The notes: generated by a model not told the origin, from the sequence alone. DNA of 64,000 bases from Paenibacillus sanguinis 2301083 = DSM 16941 (GCF_000374825.1 NZ_KB895383.1:124001-188000); one strand, 5' to 3'. Positions 25,802 through 36,489 are shown, numbered from the stretch's first letter. Numbers and translations: made by a program.

Positions 25802-26587
25802 ATGTATTATTTGGGCCTGATCGGTGAATATTTGAAGAATTATATGAAGACCCGCTTGACCTATCGCGCGGATTTCTGGGTGGAGGTCATCTCTGACTTG
25901 CTGTTTCAGGCGACGAACCTGATCTTTATCTTCGTCATCTTCATGCATACCAACAGCTTGGGGGGGTGGAGCGAGAGCGAGGTTGTGTTCGTTTACGGCT
26001 TCTTTATGGTTCCGTTTGGCATCTTCAGTTGTTTTATTAATTTGTGGGGGTTCAGTGAAAGGTATATTGTCAAAGGCGAGATGGACCGAATTATGACCCG
26101 TCCGGCCTATAACTTGTTCCAAATCTTTCTTGAGAATGTGGACCCGCCAGCCCTGGTTGGTTCGATTATCGGAATGGTGATTATGATCATCAGTGGGGGA
26201 CAGCTTGGTCTCAGCCTGGAATGGTGGACGATCCCGGCATTGCTGCTGTTCACCTTGAGCGCAACGGCCATCTATACCGGCATCTACACCACGCTGACAT
26301 CCTTATCCTTTTACTCGGATGCGCCTACGGGCATTCTGCCGCTGATGTACAATGTGCAAGGCTATGGCCGTTATCCGGTGACCATCTATAACCGCGCTAT
26401 TCAAGTGCTCTTGACCTGGATTTTGCCATTTGCCTTCGTAGGTGTGTATCCAGCTTCATTGTTCCTGGAGCGGGAGGAGATGAAGCAGATGGCCTGGCTG
26501 ACTCCTTTGGTGGGCGTCGTCTTTCTGGCGATAGGCCTTACCGCCTGGAACTTTGGGGTGCGCAAATACCGGGGAGCCGGGTCTTAG
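25802..26587 (+). CDS. ABC-2 type permease (COG3694 type)
   Basis: A 261-residue membrane protein with six hydrophobic segments. GEYLKNYMKTRLTYRADFWVE at the N-terminus and VKGEMDRIMTRPAYNLFQ mirror the loop of the partner permease, so the two form a heterodimeric exporter pore with the ATPase. AAGGAGG precedes the ATG. The transported compound is unknown, and no resistance or biosynthesis gene adjoins. Confidence 0.86.
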   Translation: MYYLGLIGEYLKNYMKTRLTYRADFWVEVISDLLFQATNLIFIFVIFMHTNSLGGWSESEVVFVYGFFMVPFGIFSCFINLWGFSERYIVKGEMDRIMTRPAYNLFQIFLENVDPPALVGSIIGMVIMIISGGQLGLSLEWWTIPALLLFTLSATAIYTGIYTTLTSLSFYSDAPTGILPLMYNVQGYGRYPVTIYNRAIQVLLTWILPFAFVGVYPASLFLEREEMKQMAWLTPLVGVVFLAIGLTAWNFGVRKYRGAGS

Positions 26588-26606
26588 TATAGAAAATATT
26601 CTAAAA

Positions 26607-26658
26607 CAAAGAAGCTTACAACCGCAGCTTATCATGTAACGGTTCGTAAGCTTCTTTG
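26607..26658. terminator. Bidirectional terminator after the exporter operon
   Basis: A perfect 13-bp stem CAAAGAAGCTTAC/GTAAGCTTCTTTG between convergent genes. Confidence 0.8.
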
Positions 26659-26683
26659 ATTAAATAGGCCAAATGTCCAACTG

Positions 26684-27559
26684 CTATACCTTGGGTGGTC
26701 TGGCAAATCGGCCATATATTTCGGCGGATTGCACCACGTTCATAAAAGCATGGGGATCAGCCTCGGCTACAGCTTTACGGACGGCCGCCAGCTCATAGCG
26801 AGTCGTTACCGTCATCAGTGTACAATTCTCCTCTTCATGGTAGCCACCTTCCGAGTGGATGCATGTAATGCCATGATGCAGTTTGCGTAGCTGGCAAAGC
26901 ATCTGCTCCTTCTGCTTCGTTATGATGAAGCAGGTGACTTTGATATGACCGATATGGATCATATCCACGACCTTGCCTTTTACGAATGTAGATAACATCG
27001 AATAGAGGGCAAGATCCCAGCTTTGGAAGAAGCCCAGCGCCAGAATGACGATCCCGTTCAGCAGGAAGAGGATGTTACCCATTGGCCAATCATATTTCCT
27101 CGTTAGGATGGATCCGAGAATATCCAGCCCTCCGGTTGAACCTCCGACCCGCAAGGAGAAGCCGATACCTGCAGCAGAGATAATCCCGCCGAATACAGCA
27201 GCCAGAATCGGGTCCTTCGTCAAATGAACCTGAGGGATGAGGGACATAAACCAGGTTGTACTGAGGACGGAAATACAGCTTAAGGCGATGTAACGTCGTC
27301 CCACCGCTCTCCATCCCCAGGCGATCAATGGCAAGTTCACTAGGAAATAGACCAAGGAGATATTCCATCCGGTCATATAACCAATGATGGAGGCGATCCC
27401 GGCTACACCTCCCGATAACAGCTTGTGTGGAATGAGGAACAGGTTGAGCCCGGCAGCCACAAGCAGTCCGCCCAGAAGAATAATCGCGACCTCCTGTGCT
27501 GGCTTTAGAGATGCCTTAATCGGTTTGCTAAGGACAGGAGTACATTGTTTTAAATTCAT
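26684..27559 (-). CDS. YitT family membrane protein (DUF161 + DUF2179)
   Basis: A 291-residue protein with five or six N-terminal membrane helices (LLSGGVAGIASIIGYMTGW and GFSLRVGGSTGGLDILG are the repeated DUF161 motifs). A soluble C-terminal DUF2179 domain (about residues 215-285) follows, with ITCIHSEGGYHEEENCTLMTVTTRYEL. The function is unknown; homologues occur in multiple copies in Bacilli. It has a separate promoter in the gap after the ger operon, with an overlapping palindrome. Confidence 0.86.
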   Translation of the reverse strand: MNLKQCTPVLSKPIKASLKPAQEVAIILLGGLLVAAGLNLFLIPHKLLSGGVAGIASIIGYMTGWNISLVYFLVNLPLIAWGWRAVGRRYIALSCISVLSTTWFMSLIPQVHLTKDPILAAVFGGIISAAGIGFSLRVGGSTGGLDILGSILTRKYDWPMGNILFLLNGIVILALGFFQSWDLALYSMLSTFVKGKVVDMIHIGHIKVTCFIITKQKEQMLCQLRKLHHGITCIHSEGGYHEEENCTLMTVTTRYELAAVRKAVAEADPHAFMNVVQSAEIYGRFARPPKV

Positions 27560-27588
27560 GGTTTAAGCCTTCTTTTCTAGTAATGGTT

Positions 27589-27617
27589 AGTATAACAAAA
27601 CAATAAAATATTGTTAT
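27589..27617 (-). promoter_or_regulatory. Promoter and overlapping palindrome for the YitT gene
   Basis: An extended -10 TGT-TATACT on the minus strand (27594-27589), with ATAACA 17 nt upstream. AACAATA/TATTGTT (27599-27605 with 27609-27615) is a perfect inverted repeat over the spacer, a possible repressor site. Confidence 0.45.
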
Positions 27618-27684
27618 CAGATTAAATCATCTTTTTTATCAGTATAGCAGAATATGATATTTGTAACACCGTCCCCATAAGCCT

Positions 27685-28896
27685 TTATTCCGCAAATTCC
27701 TGGTAGGATTGGTTGGTCAGCCCTACACGTTCAATAGTGATTTGAACGGTGGGTTTAAACTCGATATCAGCAAACACGTTTTCCCATTGATTCTCAACCT
27801 GCTTCCATTCCTTAGGATTTTTGCGACGGAACATTTCGGCAAAGCCAACGATGTCCGCTTTTAATTCATGTACACCACTCCAGCCTTGCGAGATGATGCC
27901 CAGCAGCTCCTTCTTGATGACCTGTTCCAGTTCCTTGATCAGCTCGGGATCACTGGCATCCAGCTTGAACTCGGTATCGGTAATCATCCCTGCGGCCTTT
28001 ATAGTGGCATCAACCTTGATTTTTTGCTGCTCCATGCGGATATCTAACTTCGTAGCATTGGCGGAGATTTCAAAGGTGGCCTTATTTTCATCTTCACTGT
28101 CTGCTTCGGGGAACGAGAAGGGGATCACTGCCTGATTCACCCGATTGCGGATAAAGGAGACGCCTAGTGCCTCATCCTGATTCAACCACCCGGCCAATTT
28201 GCCTGCTTTGAGCACAGCAAGCCCGCCAAGCTTCAGCTTGGAGGCAGAGATCGTCGTCTCCAGCGCTTGGGTTGAACCCGTCTCTGGTGTGCCGGAAATC
28301 ATCAGCTCAGGCATAATAGCACATTTGGACGGCCCTGCCAACTGATTAGCGAGATCAAACATATTAATTTTGGGTAAAATAGAGGTCGCTTTATTTTCTT
28401 TATCAATTAACTTGTGGATGCCTTCACCGGTATTCTTTTCCAGATACATGAGTTGGGATACCAGCAGCTTAGGATCCTGCTTCGAGACAAAAAGATCGAC
28501 GGTTTCCCTGGCCTGGGGATTGCGCAGATACGCATCAATCAAAGAGTTTAATCCATATTTGGCCGCAGCTTCGCCGATAATCAGGACCCGGTTATTACCG
28601 AGATGAAGCTGCCTGGTATTTTCCATTTCATTATTGGACAACGCCTTGCGCAGCGTCTTCCCCTGAGTAGACAGCACGCTGATGGGTGGGCCGGAGCCCG
28701 GGCCGCCGCTGGCATTGGCCGAAGCATTGGCAGGAGTGAGGAGTTGAAAAGTAACCTCCCACTGCTTATCCTTCCTGTTCACGCCGGTGGCAGAGACAAT
28801 GGCCAGATCGGTTAATTCATTCTGATGCCAGCAGCCGGAAAGGGTACTCATTACGAAAATCCAGCATAGTATCAAGATCAACTTTTTCTTCGCCAT
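27685..28896 (-). CDS. gerC: Spore germination lipoprotein, Ger(x)C family
   Basis: A 403-residue lipoprotein, third gene of a germinant-receptor operon. The signal peptide ends with lipobox LSGC, Cys22, followed directly by WHQNELTDLAIVSATGV, the hallmark start of GerAC-type proteins. Three alpha/beta domains follow, with the C-terminal domain ending SYQEFAE. The protein sits on the outer face of the spore inner membrane with the A and B subunits. The ATG with AAAGGAG seven bases upstream is chosen over an in-frame ATG 20 codons earlier. Confidence 0.88.
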   Translation of the reverse strand: MAKKKLILILCWIFVMSTLSGCWHQNELTDLAIVSATGVNRKDKQWEVTFQLLTPANASANASGGPGSGPPISVLSTQGKTLRKALSNNEMENTRQLHLGNNRVLIIGEAAAKYGLNSLIDAYLRNPQARETVDLFVSKQDPKLLVSQLMYLEKNTGEGIHKLIDKENKATSILPKINMFDLANQLAGPSKCAIMPELMISGTPETGSTQALETTISASKLKLGGLAVLKAGKLAGWLNQDEALGVSFIRNRVNQAVIPFSFPEADSEDENKATFEISANATKLDIRMEQQKIKVDATIKAAGMITDTEFKLDASDPELIKELEQVIKKELLGIISQGWSGVHELKADIVGFAEMFRRKNPKEWKQVENQWENVFADIEFKPTVQITIERVGLTNQSYQEFAE

Positions 28897-28900
28897 AGGC

Positions 28901-30448
28901 CTACTCCTTTTTCGATTTGCCTTTTTGGGGGTCAGGTTTTTGGTGCTTTCCTTCACGGATGCGGTTGGGCCCAGTGATACCGGCGGGGCGCGTGCGCATC
29001 TTCCACAGGGGGAGGCGGATAAAGACGTCCTTCATATTTTGCCACACCAGCGGCGTAAGCGGCATCATGTAAGGCACACCAAACGAGCGCAAGGAGGCCA
29101 GATGAATACAAAGAAGCATCAGCCCGACCATAATTCCATACAGCCCTAGCCCTCCTGCCAAAAGCATAAGCAAAAAGCGAATCAAGCCTACCGTCACCGA
29201 CAGGTTAGTGGAGGGGAGGACGAAGTTGGAGATTGCCGTAAAGGATACGATGATGACCATGGCCGCCGAGATCAGCCCGGCTTCAACAGCAGCTTGTCCC
29301 AGCACCAATGCGCCAACAATGGAAATAGCTGCCCCGATCGCTTTAGGCATACGGACCCCGGCTTCGCGTAGAATCTCGAAGGTAATCTCCATCAGGAATG
29401 CTTCTATAAGAGCAGGTAAAGGTACACCTTCACGCTGAGCCACCAGGCTGATAAGCAATGTAGTGGGCAGCATCTCGGGGTGATAAGTGGTGATCGCAAT
29501 GTATAAGGACGGCAGCAATAGTGACACGAAGAAGGCGCCAAAACGCAATATTCTCCAGAAGGAGGCGATATAGAAGCGCTGATAATAATCCTCGCTGGAC
29601 TGGAAGAAGCTGAAGAACGTAATAGGAGCCAGGAGGACAAAGGGTGAACCATCAACGATGATGGCAATTCGTCCATCCAGAATCCCCGCCGTCGCCACAT
29701 CCGGACGTTCCGTATTAAAAATGGTAGGGAAGGGGCTTAGTGTCGCATCCTCAATCATCTCTTCAATATATCCACTCTCCAGAATGGCATCAATATCAAT
29801 TTGATCCAGTCGTTTGTGAATTTCCTTGACCACGGAGGAATCAGCAATACCTTCCAGGTATACGACCGATACATTGGTCTGGGTCTGTACTCCAATGACC
29901 TTGTCCTCGACACGCAGCTTGGGTGACTTCAGTCTGCGGCTGATGAGAGAAAGATTCGTGCGCAGGTTCTCCGTAAAGGCTTCCTTGGGGCCGCGAATGA
30001 CATTTTGCGTCGTCGGCTCGGATAGACTTCGGTATTTCCCGCCGGCAGTACCCGCCGAGATCGCCCGATTAAACCCTTCGGCCAGAATGACGGTATTGCC
30101 CTGCATGATTTTCTGCCACAAAGCGTCCATATCCTCGATAATTTCCGAAGGGCCCGCGGCGGTCGCACAGTTCTGAATTTCAGTGAAGCGTTCCTCTGTG
30201 GCCTCTTCAGATCCCCACATCGCCAACATCAAGGGGCGAACGAGGGATTCGTTAATAGAAGCGATATCGACTAGCCCCTCTATATAGACCAGGGCAAACT
30301 CCTTGCGGCCGGTAATCGAATCATGTACCAGGCGAAGTACGATATCGGAACGGGTATGTTCTGAATTTTGAAGCCGCGAGAGATTATCCTCCAAGCGGGA
30401 TGATAATGGAACTGGCTGCGGCTTGATTGGCTGTTGAGTAGGTTTCAT
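28901..30448 (-). CDS. gerA: Spore germination receptor subunit A (GerA family)
   Basis: A 515-residue subunit with a large N-terminal soluble domain (about residues 1-265) and a C-terminal membrane domain of five or so helices. Landmarks include YIEGLVD, GYIEEMIEDATLSPFPTIFNTERPD, GRIAIIVDGSPFVLLAP and MPKAIGAAISIVGALVLGQAAVEAG. GerA subunits oligomerise as part of the nutrient-gated ion channel of the spore. The ATG preceded by AGGAG at eight bases is preferred over one eight codons earlier. Four bases separate it from gerC. Confidence 0.9.
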   Translation of the reverse strand: MKPTQQPIKPQPVPLSSRLEDNLSRLQNSEHTRSDIVLRLVHDSITGRKEFALVYIEGLVDIASINESLVRPLMLAMWGSEEATEERFTEIQNCATAAGPSEIIEDMDALWQKIMQGNTVILAEGFNRAISAGTAGGKYRSLSEPTTQNVIRGPKEAFTENLRTNLSLISRRLKSPKLRVEDKVIGVQTQTNVSVVYLEGIADSSVVKEIHKRLDQIDIDAILESGYIEEMIEDATLSPFPTIFNTERPDVATAGILDGRIAIIVDGSPFVLLAPITFFSFFQSSEDYYQRFYIASFWRILRFGAFFVSLLLPSLYIAITTYHPEMLPTTLLISLVAQREGVPLPALIEAFLMEITFEILREAGVRMPKAIGAAISIVGALVLGQAAVEAGLISAAMVIIVSFTAISNFVLPSTNLSVTVGLIRFLLMLLAGGLGLYGIMVGLMLLCIHLASLRSFGVPYMMPLTPLVWQNMKDVFIRLPLWKMRTRPAGITGPNRIREGKHQKPDPQKGKSKKE

Positions 30449-30464
30449 ATTGTTCTCTCCTGCT

Positions 30465-31595
30465 TTATTCATTTGACGGTGGACTACTGACCGGATCCTT
30501 CTGCTTGCGTTTACGCTTGACCCAATGCGTAATCATCATGACCAGCACAAGAATGACCGGCAATACAATTTGGAAGATGGGGAAATGAAGCTTGAGGTTA
30601 TAATCAAAGCCCACCCGAATTTGCTCAATATAGCTCCGAAAGAGCCGGGCTCCGAAAAATATGGCGGCCCCGACAGGAATGACCATAGTCCGATACTTAA
30701 CCTTGAATAGCTCAGAGGTTCCCAGAACCGCCGCGAAGTAATAGGTTGCTTGCTTGAAGAAGACACCACCGAACAGCAGCAAGCTGACAAAGGGGTCCAT
30801 CCGTTCCAAGAAGCCGCCGACTTGAATCAGGCTGGTGCTGAACATGAACGGAATGACATAGGCACCGGATATATCCCCCAGCACGGTAATAATCAGTATA
30901 TTCGTAACGACAATGAACAGGCCGGAGCAGATATAGGAAATCATGCTGAATTTTTTGAATTTATTAAAGGGTCCGAGGTGTTTCCAGAACATAAGAAAGA
31001 CCACCATTTCCCCAAAGGGGAAAGAAATGACCTCCGGGATCGCGGCATCCCAGACTGGCTTCCAGCCTTCTTCAAGCACCGGCAGCAGCCGTCTGAAATC
31101 AACCAGACCAGATGCAAACAAGAAGGCGAACAGCACAATGTAAATCAATAAAAGCCAAGGGAGCACCAATTGACCTACCCGGAAGAAGACCTCCAGTCCA
31201 TGGAATATGGCATAGGCTCCTACACACATCAGCACGAGCATAATGGTATCCAGTGACGACCTGGGTAGCATGTAGAGGATGACCAGATCACCAAACTCCC
31301 GGACATTTCTCACCGATTTATAGATGAAATATCCGATAAAAGATAATCCAAGGATAAAGCCAAGATATTTGCCAAAGTATCGATTGAGTATTTCTATAAG
31401 GCTGGCCTGCGGAGCTTTGGCCTGGATAGGCATAGTCACGAAGACAAGCATGGCCAAGCCCATCAGCATAGCGATCAATACCGAAATCCAGGCATCATGC
31501 TTGGCATCGCTGGCAAGCAGGAACAAGGAGGAGCTACCGATCTGGAACAATATGATTATTGAAGCTAATTGGCCAGCACTGACTTTTTCCTGCAA
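30465..31595 (-). CDS. gerB: Spore germination receptor subunit B (GerB family)
   Basis: A 376-residue transporter-like subunit of the APC superfamily with ten predicted helices. It begins MQEKVSAGQLASIIILFQIGSS, as in GerAB/GerKB, and is thought to bind the germinant amino acid or sugar. The TTG start has GGGAGGT seven bases upstream; the longer in-frame version adds 33 residues that do not resemble the family. It is the first gene of the operon, giving the order B-A-C rather than the common A-B-C. Confidence 0.88.
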   Translation of the reverse strand: MQEKVSAGQLASIIILFQIGSSSLFLLASDAKHDAWISVLIAMLMGLAMLVFVTMPIQAKAPQASLIEILNRYFGKYLGFILGLSFIGYFIYKSVRNVREFGDLVILYMLPRSSLDTIMLVLMCVGAYAIFHGLEVFFRVGQLVLPWLLLIYIVLFAFLFASGLVDFRRLLPVLEEGWKPVWDAAIPEVISFPFGEMVVFLMFWKHLGPFNKFKKFSMISYICSGLFIVVTNILIITVLGDISGAYVIPFMFSTSLIQVGGFLERMDPFVSLLLFGGVFFKQATYYFAAVLGTSELFKVKYRTMVIPVGAAIFFGARLFRSYIEQIRVGFDYNLKLHFPIFQIVLPVILVLVMMITHWVKRKRKQKDPVSSPPSNE

Positions 31596-31726
31596 AGAGT
31601 GAACCTCCCGTCGGAACCTGAAGATAATGACTATACTATTTCCAAAATCGCTAATTTTACCCGTAAATGACGTGTTAAAGACGCAATTCTGCAAGGAAAA
31701 GGGCTCTCAACAATACAGAGCAAGAG

Positions 31727-31784
31727 GATGAGCAAAACAAAAAGGGATATCCCGCCCCCAGTTGCAGGTGCAGGTATATCCCTT
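31727..31784 (-). terminator. Terminator of the M29 aminopeptidase gene
   Basis: The stem AAGGGATAT/ATATCCCTT on the minus strand is followed by TTTTGTTTTGC. Confidence 0.7.
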
Positions 31785-31805
31785 GAACAATTCAATTCAA
31801 TTGCT

Positions 31806-33035
31806 TTAGGCCCAATTCCCTTTACGGAACACAGGCTCTATCGTACCATCTGGAAGCTCTCCGTCAATATCCAGTTCAGCAGAGCCAATCATAAAGTCCA
31901 CATGCGTCAGGCTCACATTGACGCCTCTGGCCAGCAGCTCTTCCTTGCTCAGTCGGGTGCCGCCCTCAATGTTGACCGGATAGGCGCTGCCTAAGGCAAA
32001 ATGACAAGAGGCATTTTCATCGATTCCAGTGTTATAGAAGATGCGATTTAACTGTGAAATGGGGGAGCTGTGTGGCACCAGCGCGATTTCCCCCAAATGG
32101 GAAGCTCCCTCGTCTGTCGCAAGCAGGTGAGTTATATGCTCCCGGCCGGATTTGGCATCATAATCGACAACCTTGCCATCCCGGAAGGTCAGCTTCAATC
32201 CTTCGACAAGCTGACCATTCAGGTTGAGCGGCATCGTGCTTGTAACTGTACCATTGACTCCGTTACGGTGCGGCATCGAGTAGATTTCCTCGGTTGGCAT
32301 ATTAGCTACAAAGTAAGTGCCAAAGGCATTTGTGTCGCCACCACCCAACCACAGATAGCCTTCGGGCATTTCAACTTCAAGCCGGGTACCAGGAGCGCGG
32401 TAATGCAGTTTCTTGTAACGCTTGGCATTCATGTGCTCTTGTCTCAGCTTAAGCTCCTGAATATGCTCCCTCCAGGCGGCTACCGGATCTTCACGATAGA
32501 CACGATTCATCTGGAAGACGGCTTCCCACATAGCTGGAATTCGTTCCTCTTCCGGCAGGTCGGCGAACACCCTATCTGCCCAGGCACGGGTAGGGGCCTT
32601 GACGAGTGACCAGGTAATCTGATTGTTGCGTGTTTGTGCGGAATGCTTTTGCCGCGCTCTGGCCGCTGCTTTAACCGCAATGGACACCTTGGATGAATCT
32701 ATGCCGCTCAAGAGTTCAGGGTCAGGTACTTTAATCCGCATGATTGCCCCGCCCTCATTGCCGAATTGCTCTGCCAAATCGGCAAGCCACTTGGGGTAAT
32801 AATCCAATGATTCTTCACTTGCTTCCTGGTAGCGAATTCGCGTCAGTTGCTCGTCTTCCCAATCCACGTGAACATATTTGGCACCGGCCCGGTAAGCTTT
32901 AATTACCAGCAACCGTGTCAGTTCCACCGTTTCCAACGGGGCTGTAATCATCAAATTCTGACCTGGCTGAATGTTAACGCCAACCTTGATGACCAACTCC
33001 GCATATTTTTCCAGCAGGACCTCGAAAGATTCCAT
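31806..33035 (-). CDS. Aminopeptidase, M29 family (AmpS/PepS-like)
   Basis: A 409-residue cytoplasmic metalloaminopeptidase that trims N-terminal residues from peptides. M29 signatures are present: the N-terminal LEKYAELVIKVGVNIQPGQNL, metal-ligand regions MPTEEIYSMPHRNGVNGTV, SHLGEIALVPHSSPIS with the conserved Glu and His, and NIEGGT and SLTHVDFMIGS at the end. Length matches B. subtilis AmpS. The ATG has GGAGGAG six bases upstream; a TTG five codons earlier sits on that site. It is monocistronic. Confidence 0.92.
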   Translation of the reverse strand: MESFEVLLEKYAELVIKVGVNIQPGQNLMITAPLETVELTRLLVIKAYRAGAKYVHVDWEDEQLTRIRYQEASEESLDYYPKWLADLAEQFGNEGGAIMRIKVPDPELLSGIDSSKVSIAVKAAARARQKHSAQTRNNQITWSLVKAPTRAWADRVFADLPEEERIPAMWEAVFQMNRVYREDPVAAWREHIQELKLRQEHMNAKRYKKLHYRAPGTRLEVEMPEGYLWLGGGDTNAFGTYFVANMPTEEIYSMPHRNGVNGTVTSTMPLNLNGQLVEGLKLTFRDGKVVDYDAKSGREHITHLLATDEGASHLGEIALVPHSSPISQLNRIFYNTGIDENASCHFALGSAYPVNIEGGTRLSKEELLARGVNVSLTHVDFMIGSAELDIDGELPDGTIEPVFRKGNWA

Positions 33036-33107
33036 TACTAACTCCTCCAATTAACAAATGTAACGTCTCTAAACGTACTTTATTCGAACACACAAATCTT
33101 ATTGTAG

Positions 33108-34355
<1,248 letters not shown>

Positions 34356-34368
34356 AGGAGCAGGGTGG

Positions 34369-35577
34369 ATGAAGATTGTCATCATAACGGAGACGTTCTA
34401 TCCCTCGACAAACGGGGTGGTTACACGGCTGTCCCATAGCATCCGCTGGCTGGTACGGCAGGGGCATGAGGTTATCGTGATTTGTCCGGATCAGGGGGTT
34501 GGCGAGTTTGAGGGAGCGATCATATATGGCATCCCAGCCTTTCGTTTCTCCCTTTATCCTAATCTGCCTCTGTCTCTGCCTCACTGGAAGGTGCGCAAGC
34601 TGCTGCGCCAGCATCGTCCCGATGTGGTGCATGTAGTTAATCCTGCGCTTCTTGGAGTGGCGGGAATTTGGTATGGAAGGCGCTACCCGCTAGTAGCTTC
34701 CTACCATACCCATGTTCCTCAATATGCTGATTACTATAAGCTGCCTTGGTTAAAGCCACTGTTGTGGCTGTATCTGCGCTTGCTTCATAACCAGGCAGAT
34801 CTCAATCTCTGCACCTCCCGGGCTGTGCGTGGCGAGCTTGAAAAGCGGGCATTCCAGAGAATTCAGCTATGGCAGCGAGGTGTGGACACAGAAGCCCTGG
34901 GTCCGCATCATCGCGACGAGGATATGCGTAATCGGCTTTCGGGTGGAGAGAGCGACAAACGCCTGCTGCTATATGTCGGACGTTTGGCTGCGGAGAAGGA
35001 GATCGAGCGCATTCGCGAGGTGCTACTTGCTTCCAGAGATTTCCGTCTGGCCATTGTTGGAGATGGGCCGCACCGGGCAGCTCTAGAGTCCTATTTCGCG
35101 GGCACGGGCACTGTTTTCACCGGGTTCTTACATGGAGAAGAATTATTTCAGGCCTATGCTTCCAGCGATGTATTTGTGTTCCCGTCTACTACGGACACAC
35201 TGGGCCTAGTGCTGCTGGAGGCGATGGTCTCCGGCTTGCCGGTGGTAGCCGCAGCAAGTGGCCCTGCGCGGGAACAGATTGAGGATGGAGTGAACGGTAT
35301 ATTGTTTGAGCCTGAGGTGAAGGGAGCTTTGACAGAAGCAACTCTACATCTGCGAGATGACGAACGCTTGCGGACGATGGGCTTTGTTGCCCGATCCGGG
35401 GCGTTGATGCAGGGCTGGGATGAGTCAAGCCGGCAGTTGCTTGAAATTTACAGCGAGGCTGTGAGACAGACTCAAGATTCAGCCAAGAAGGCAATCCCTA
35501 GGACAGGAAGATGGAAGAGGCTAAGCGCATTATCTAGGCGCAAAGGCTTGAAGCAAGCAAAGAAAAATGGGCTTTAA
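34369..35577 (+). CDS. sqdX: Sulfoquinovosyl transferase-like GT4 glycosyltransferase (SqdX)
   Basis: A 402-residue membrane-associated GT4 enzyme predicted to transfer sulfoquinovose to diacylglycerol, giving SQDG. The opening MKIVIITETFYPSTNGVVTRL and SYHTHVPQYADYYKL are SqdX/mannosyltransferase-type signatures. Other landmarks are LYVGRLAAEKEIE, the PSTTDTLGLVLLEAM EX7E-like motif and GPAREQIEDGVNG. It follows sqdB directly, with AAGGAG eight bases before the ATG. The C-terminal 40 residues are a basic tail likely to contact acidic membrane lipids. The acceptor lipid is inferred from context. Confidence 0.85.
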   Translation: MKIVIITETFYPSTNGVVTRLSHSIRWLVRQGHEVIVICPDQGVGEFEGAIIYGIPAFRFSLYPNLPLSLPHWKVRKLLRQHRPDVVHVVNPALLGVAGIWYGRRYPLVASYHTHVPQYADYYKLPWLKPLLWLYLRLLHNQADLNLCTSRAVRGELEKRAFQRIQLWQRGVDTEALGPHHRDEDMRNRLSGGESDKRLLLYVGRLAAEKEIERIREVLLASRDFRLAIVGDGPHRAALESYFAGTGTVFTGFLHGEELFQAYASSDVFVFPSTTDTLGLVLLEAMVSGLPVVAAASGPAREQIEDGVNGILFEPEVKGALTEATLHLRDDERLRTMGFVARSGALMQGWDESSRQLLEIYSEAVRQTQDSAKKAIPRTGRWKRLSALSRRKGLKQAKKNGL

Positions 35578-35584
35578 AAGATTA

Positions 35585-35616
35585 GCCTGCCGTGTGATGC
35601 GGCAGGTTTTGCTTTG
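35585..35616 (+). terminator. Terminator of the sqdB-sqdX operon
   Basis: A perfect stem CCTGCCG/CGGCAGG with a 7-nt loop, then TTTTGCTTTG. Confidence 0.85.
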
Positions 35617-35688
35617 TTTGAAGCTTGATTGCCAATGAGATAAAGGAATTGCTGCTGAATGGATTTGAATGTTTTTGATTATTTGTGA

Positions 35689-35716
35689 TTGATTTTTAAC
35701 GAATTTATGTTACGAT
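35689..35716 (+). promoter_or_regulatory. Promoter of the fru operon
   Basis: TTGATT, 16 nt, TG-T-TACGAT (35711-35716), an extended -10, 24 nt before the fruR start. A long AT-rich stretch precedes it. Confidence 0.5.
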
Positions 35717-35740
35717 AAAAGGGAGTTGGGGGGAATTACG

Positions 35741-36487
35741 ATGCTGATAGAAGAACGTTACGCTTTGATATTACAGCGCTTACAAGATCATGGCTTAGTT
35801 AAGCTGCAAGAGCTTATTGATCTGCTTAACGCTTCGGAATCCACCGTTAGACGGGATTTGGCCGACTTGGAGGCAAAGGGGCTGGTCAAACGGGTACACG
35901 GAGGAGCCTCGCTCCCGGGCGTGAAGAGCAGTGAGCCGGGGATGTCTGAGAAAACGTTCAAAAACGTTCAAGAAAAAGCAATTATCGCTCAATTAGCGGC
36001 CGCCGAGCTAAAGGGAGGCGAATGTGTTTATCTGGATGCCGGAACAACGACATTGGCCATGATTGCACATATGGATGCTCCAGATATTACGGTTGTAACC
36101 AATGGCCTTTCTCATGTGGAGGCCTTGGTCAGCAAGCAAATCCGCAGCTATTTGCTCGGAGGTATGATGAAAAGCCATACGAAAGCCGTGATAGGAAGCA
36201 TCGCGTTACAGAATTTGGACAATTTCCGATTTGATAAATGTTTTCTGGGAACCAATGGTATTGATGTGGAGTTGGGTTATACTACACCTGATCCCGAGGA
36301 AGCGTTAATCAAGCGGCGGGCGCATCAATTATCTGCCCGATCTTACGTGCTGGCTGATTCCAGCAAGTTCGGCGAGGTATCGTTCGCCAAGCTCTTCGAT
36401 ATTGGCGAAGCTGCGATCATTACAGATCGAGTTCCAGAGCATTTGCGCAACGTCATCGGGCATAAAACAAACATAATCGAGGGATGA
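35741..36487 (+). CDS. fruR: DeoR-family repressor of the fructose operon (FruR)
   Basis: A 248-residue repressor. The N-terminal DeoR helix-turn-helix (QELIDLLNASESTVRRDLADLEAKGLVKRVHGGA, residues 23-56) is followed by the phosphosugar-binding domain (GECVYLDAGTTTLAMI, VVTNGL, LLGG, FLGTNGID, LADSSKFGE). By family it is inactivated by fructose-1-phosphate. The ATG has GGGGGGAAT upstream. It is first in a three-gene operon; fruK begins just after its stop. Confidence 0.92.
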   Translation: MLIEERYALILQRLQDHGLVKLQELIDLLNASESTVRRDLADLEAKGLVKRVHGGASLPGVKSSEPGMSEKTFKNVQEKAIIAQLAAAELKGGECVYLDAGTTTLAMIAHMDAPDITVVTNGLSHVEALVSKQIRSYLLGGMMKSHTKAVIGSIALQNLDNFRFDKCFLGTNGIDVELGYTTPDPEEALIKRRAHQLSARSYVLADSSKFGEVSFAKLFDIGEAAIITDRVPEHLRNVIGHKTNIIEG

Positions 36488-36489
36488 GC

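Noticed and set aside
31600..31690. Sigma-G promoter of the ger operon
   Set aside because: Several CAT-like boxes exist but no pair with correct spacing to a GNATR-type -35 was found.
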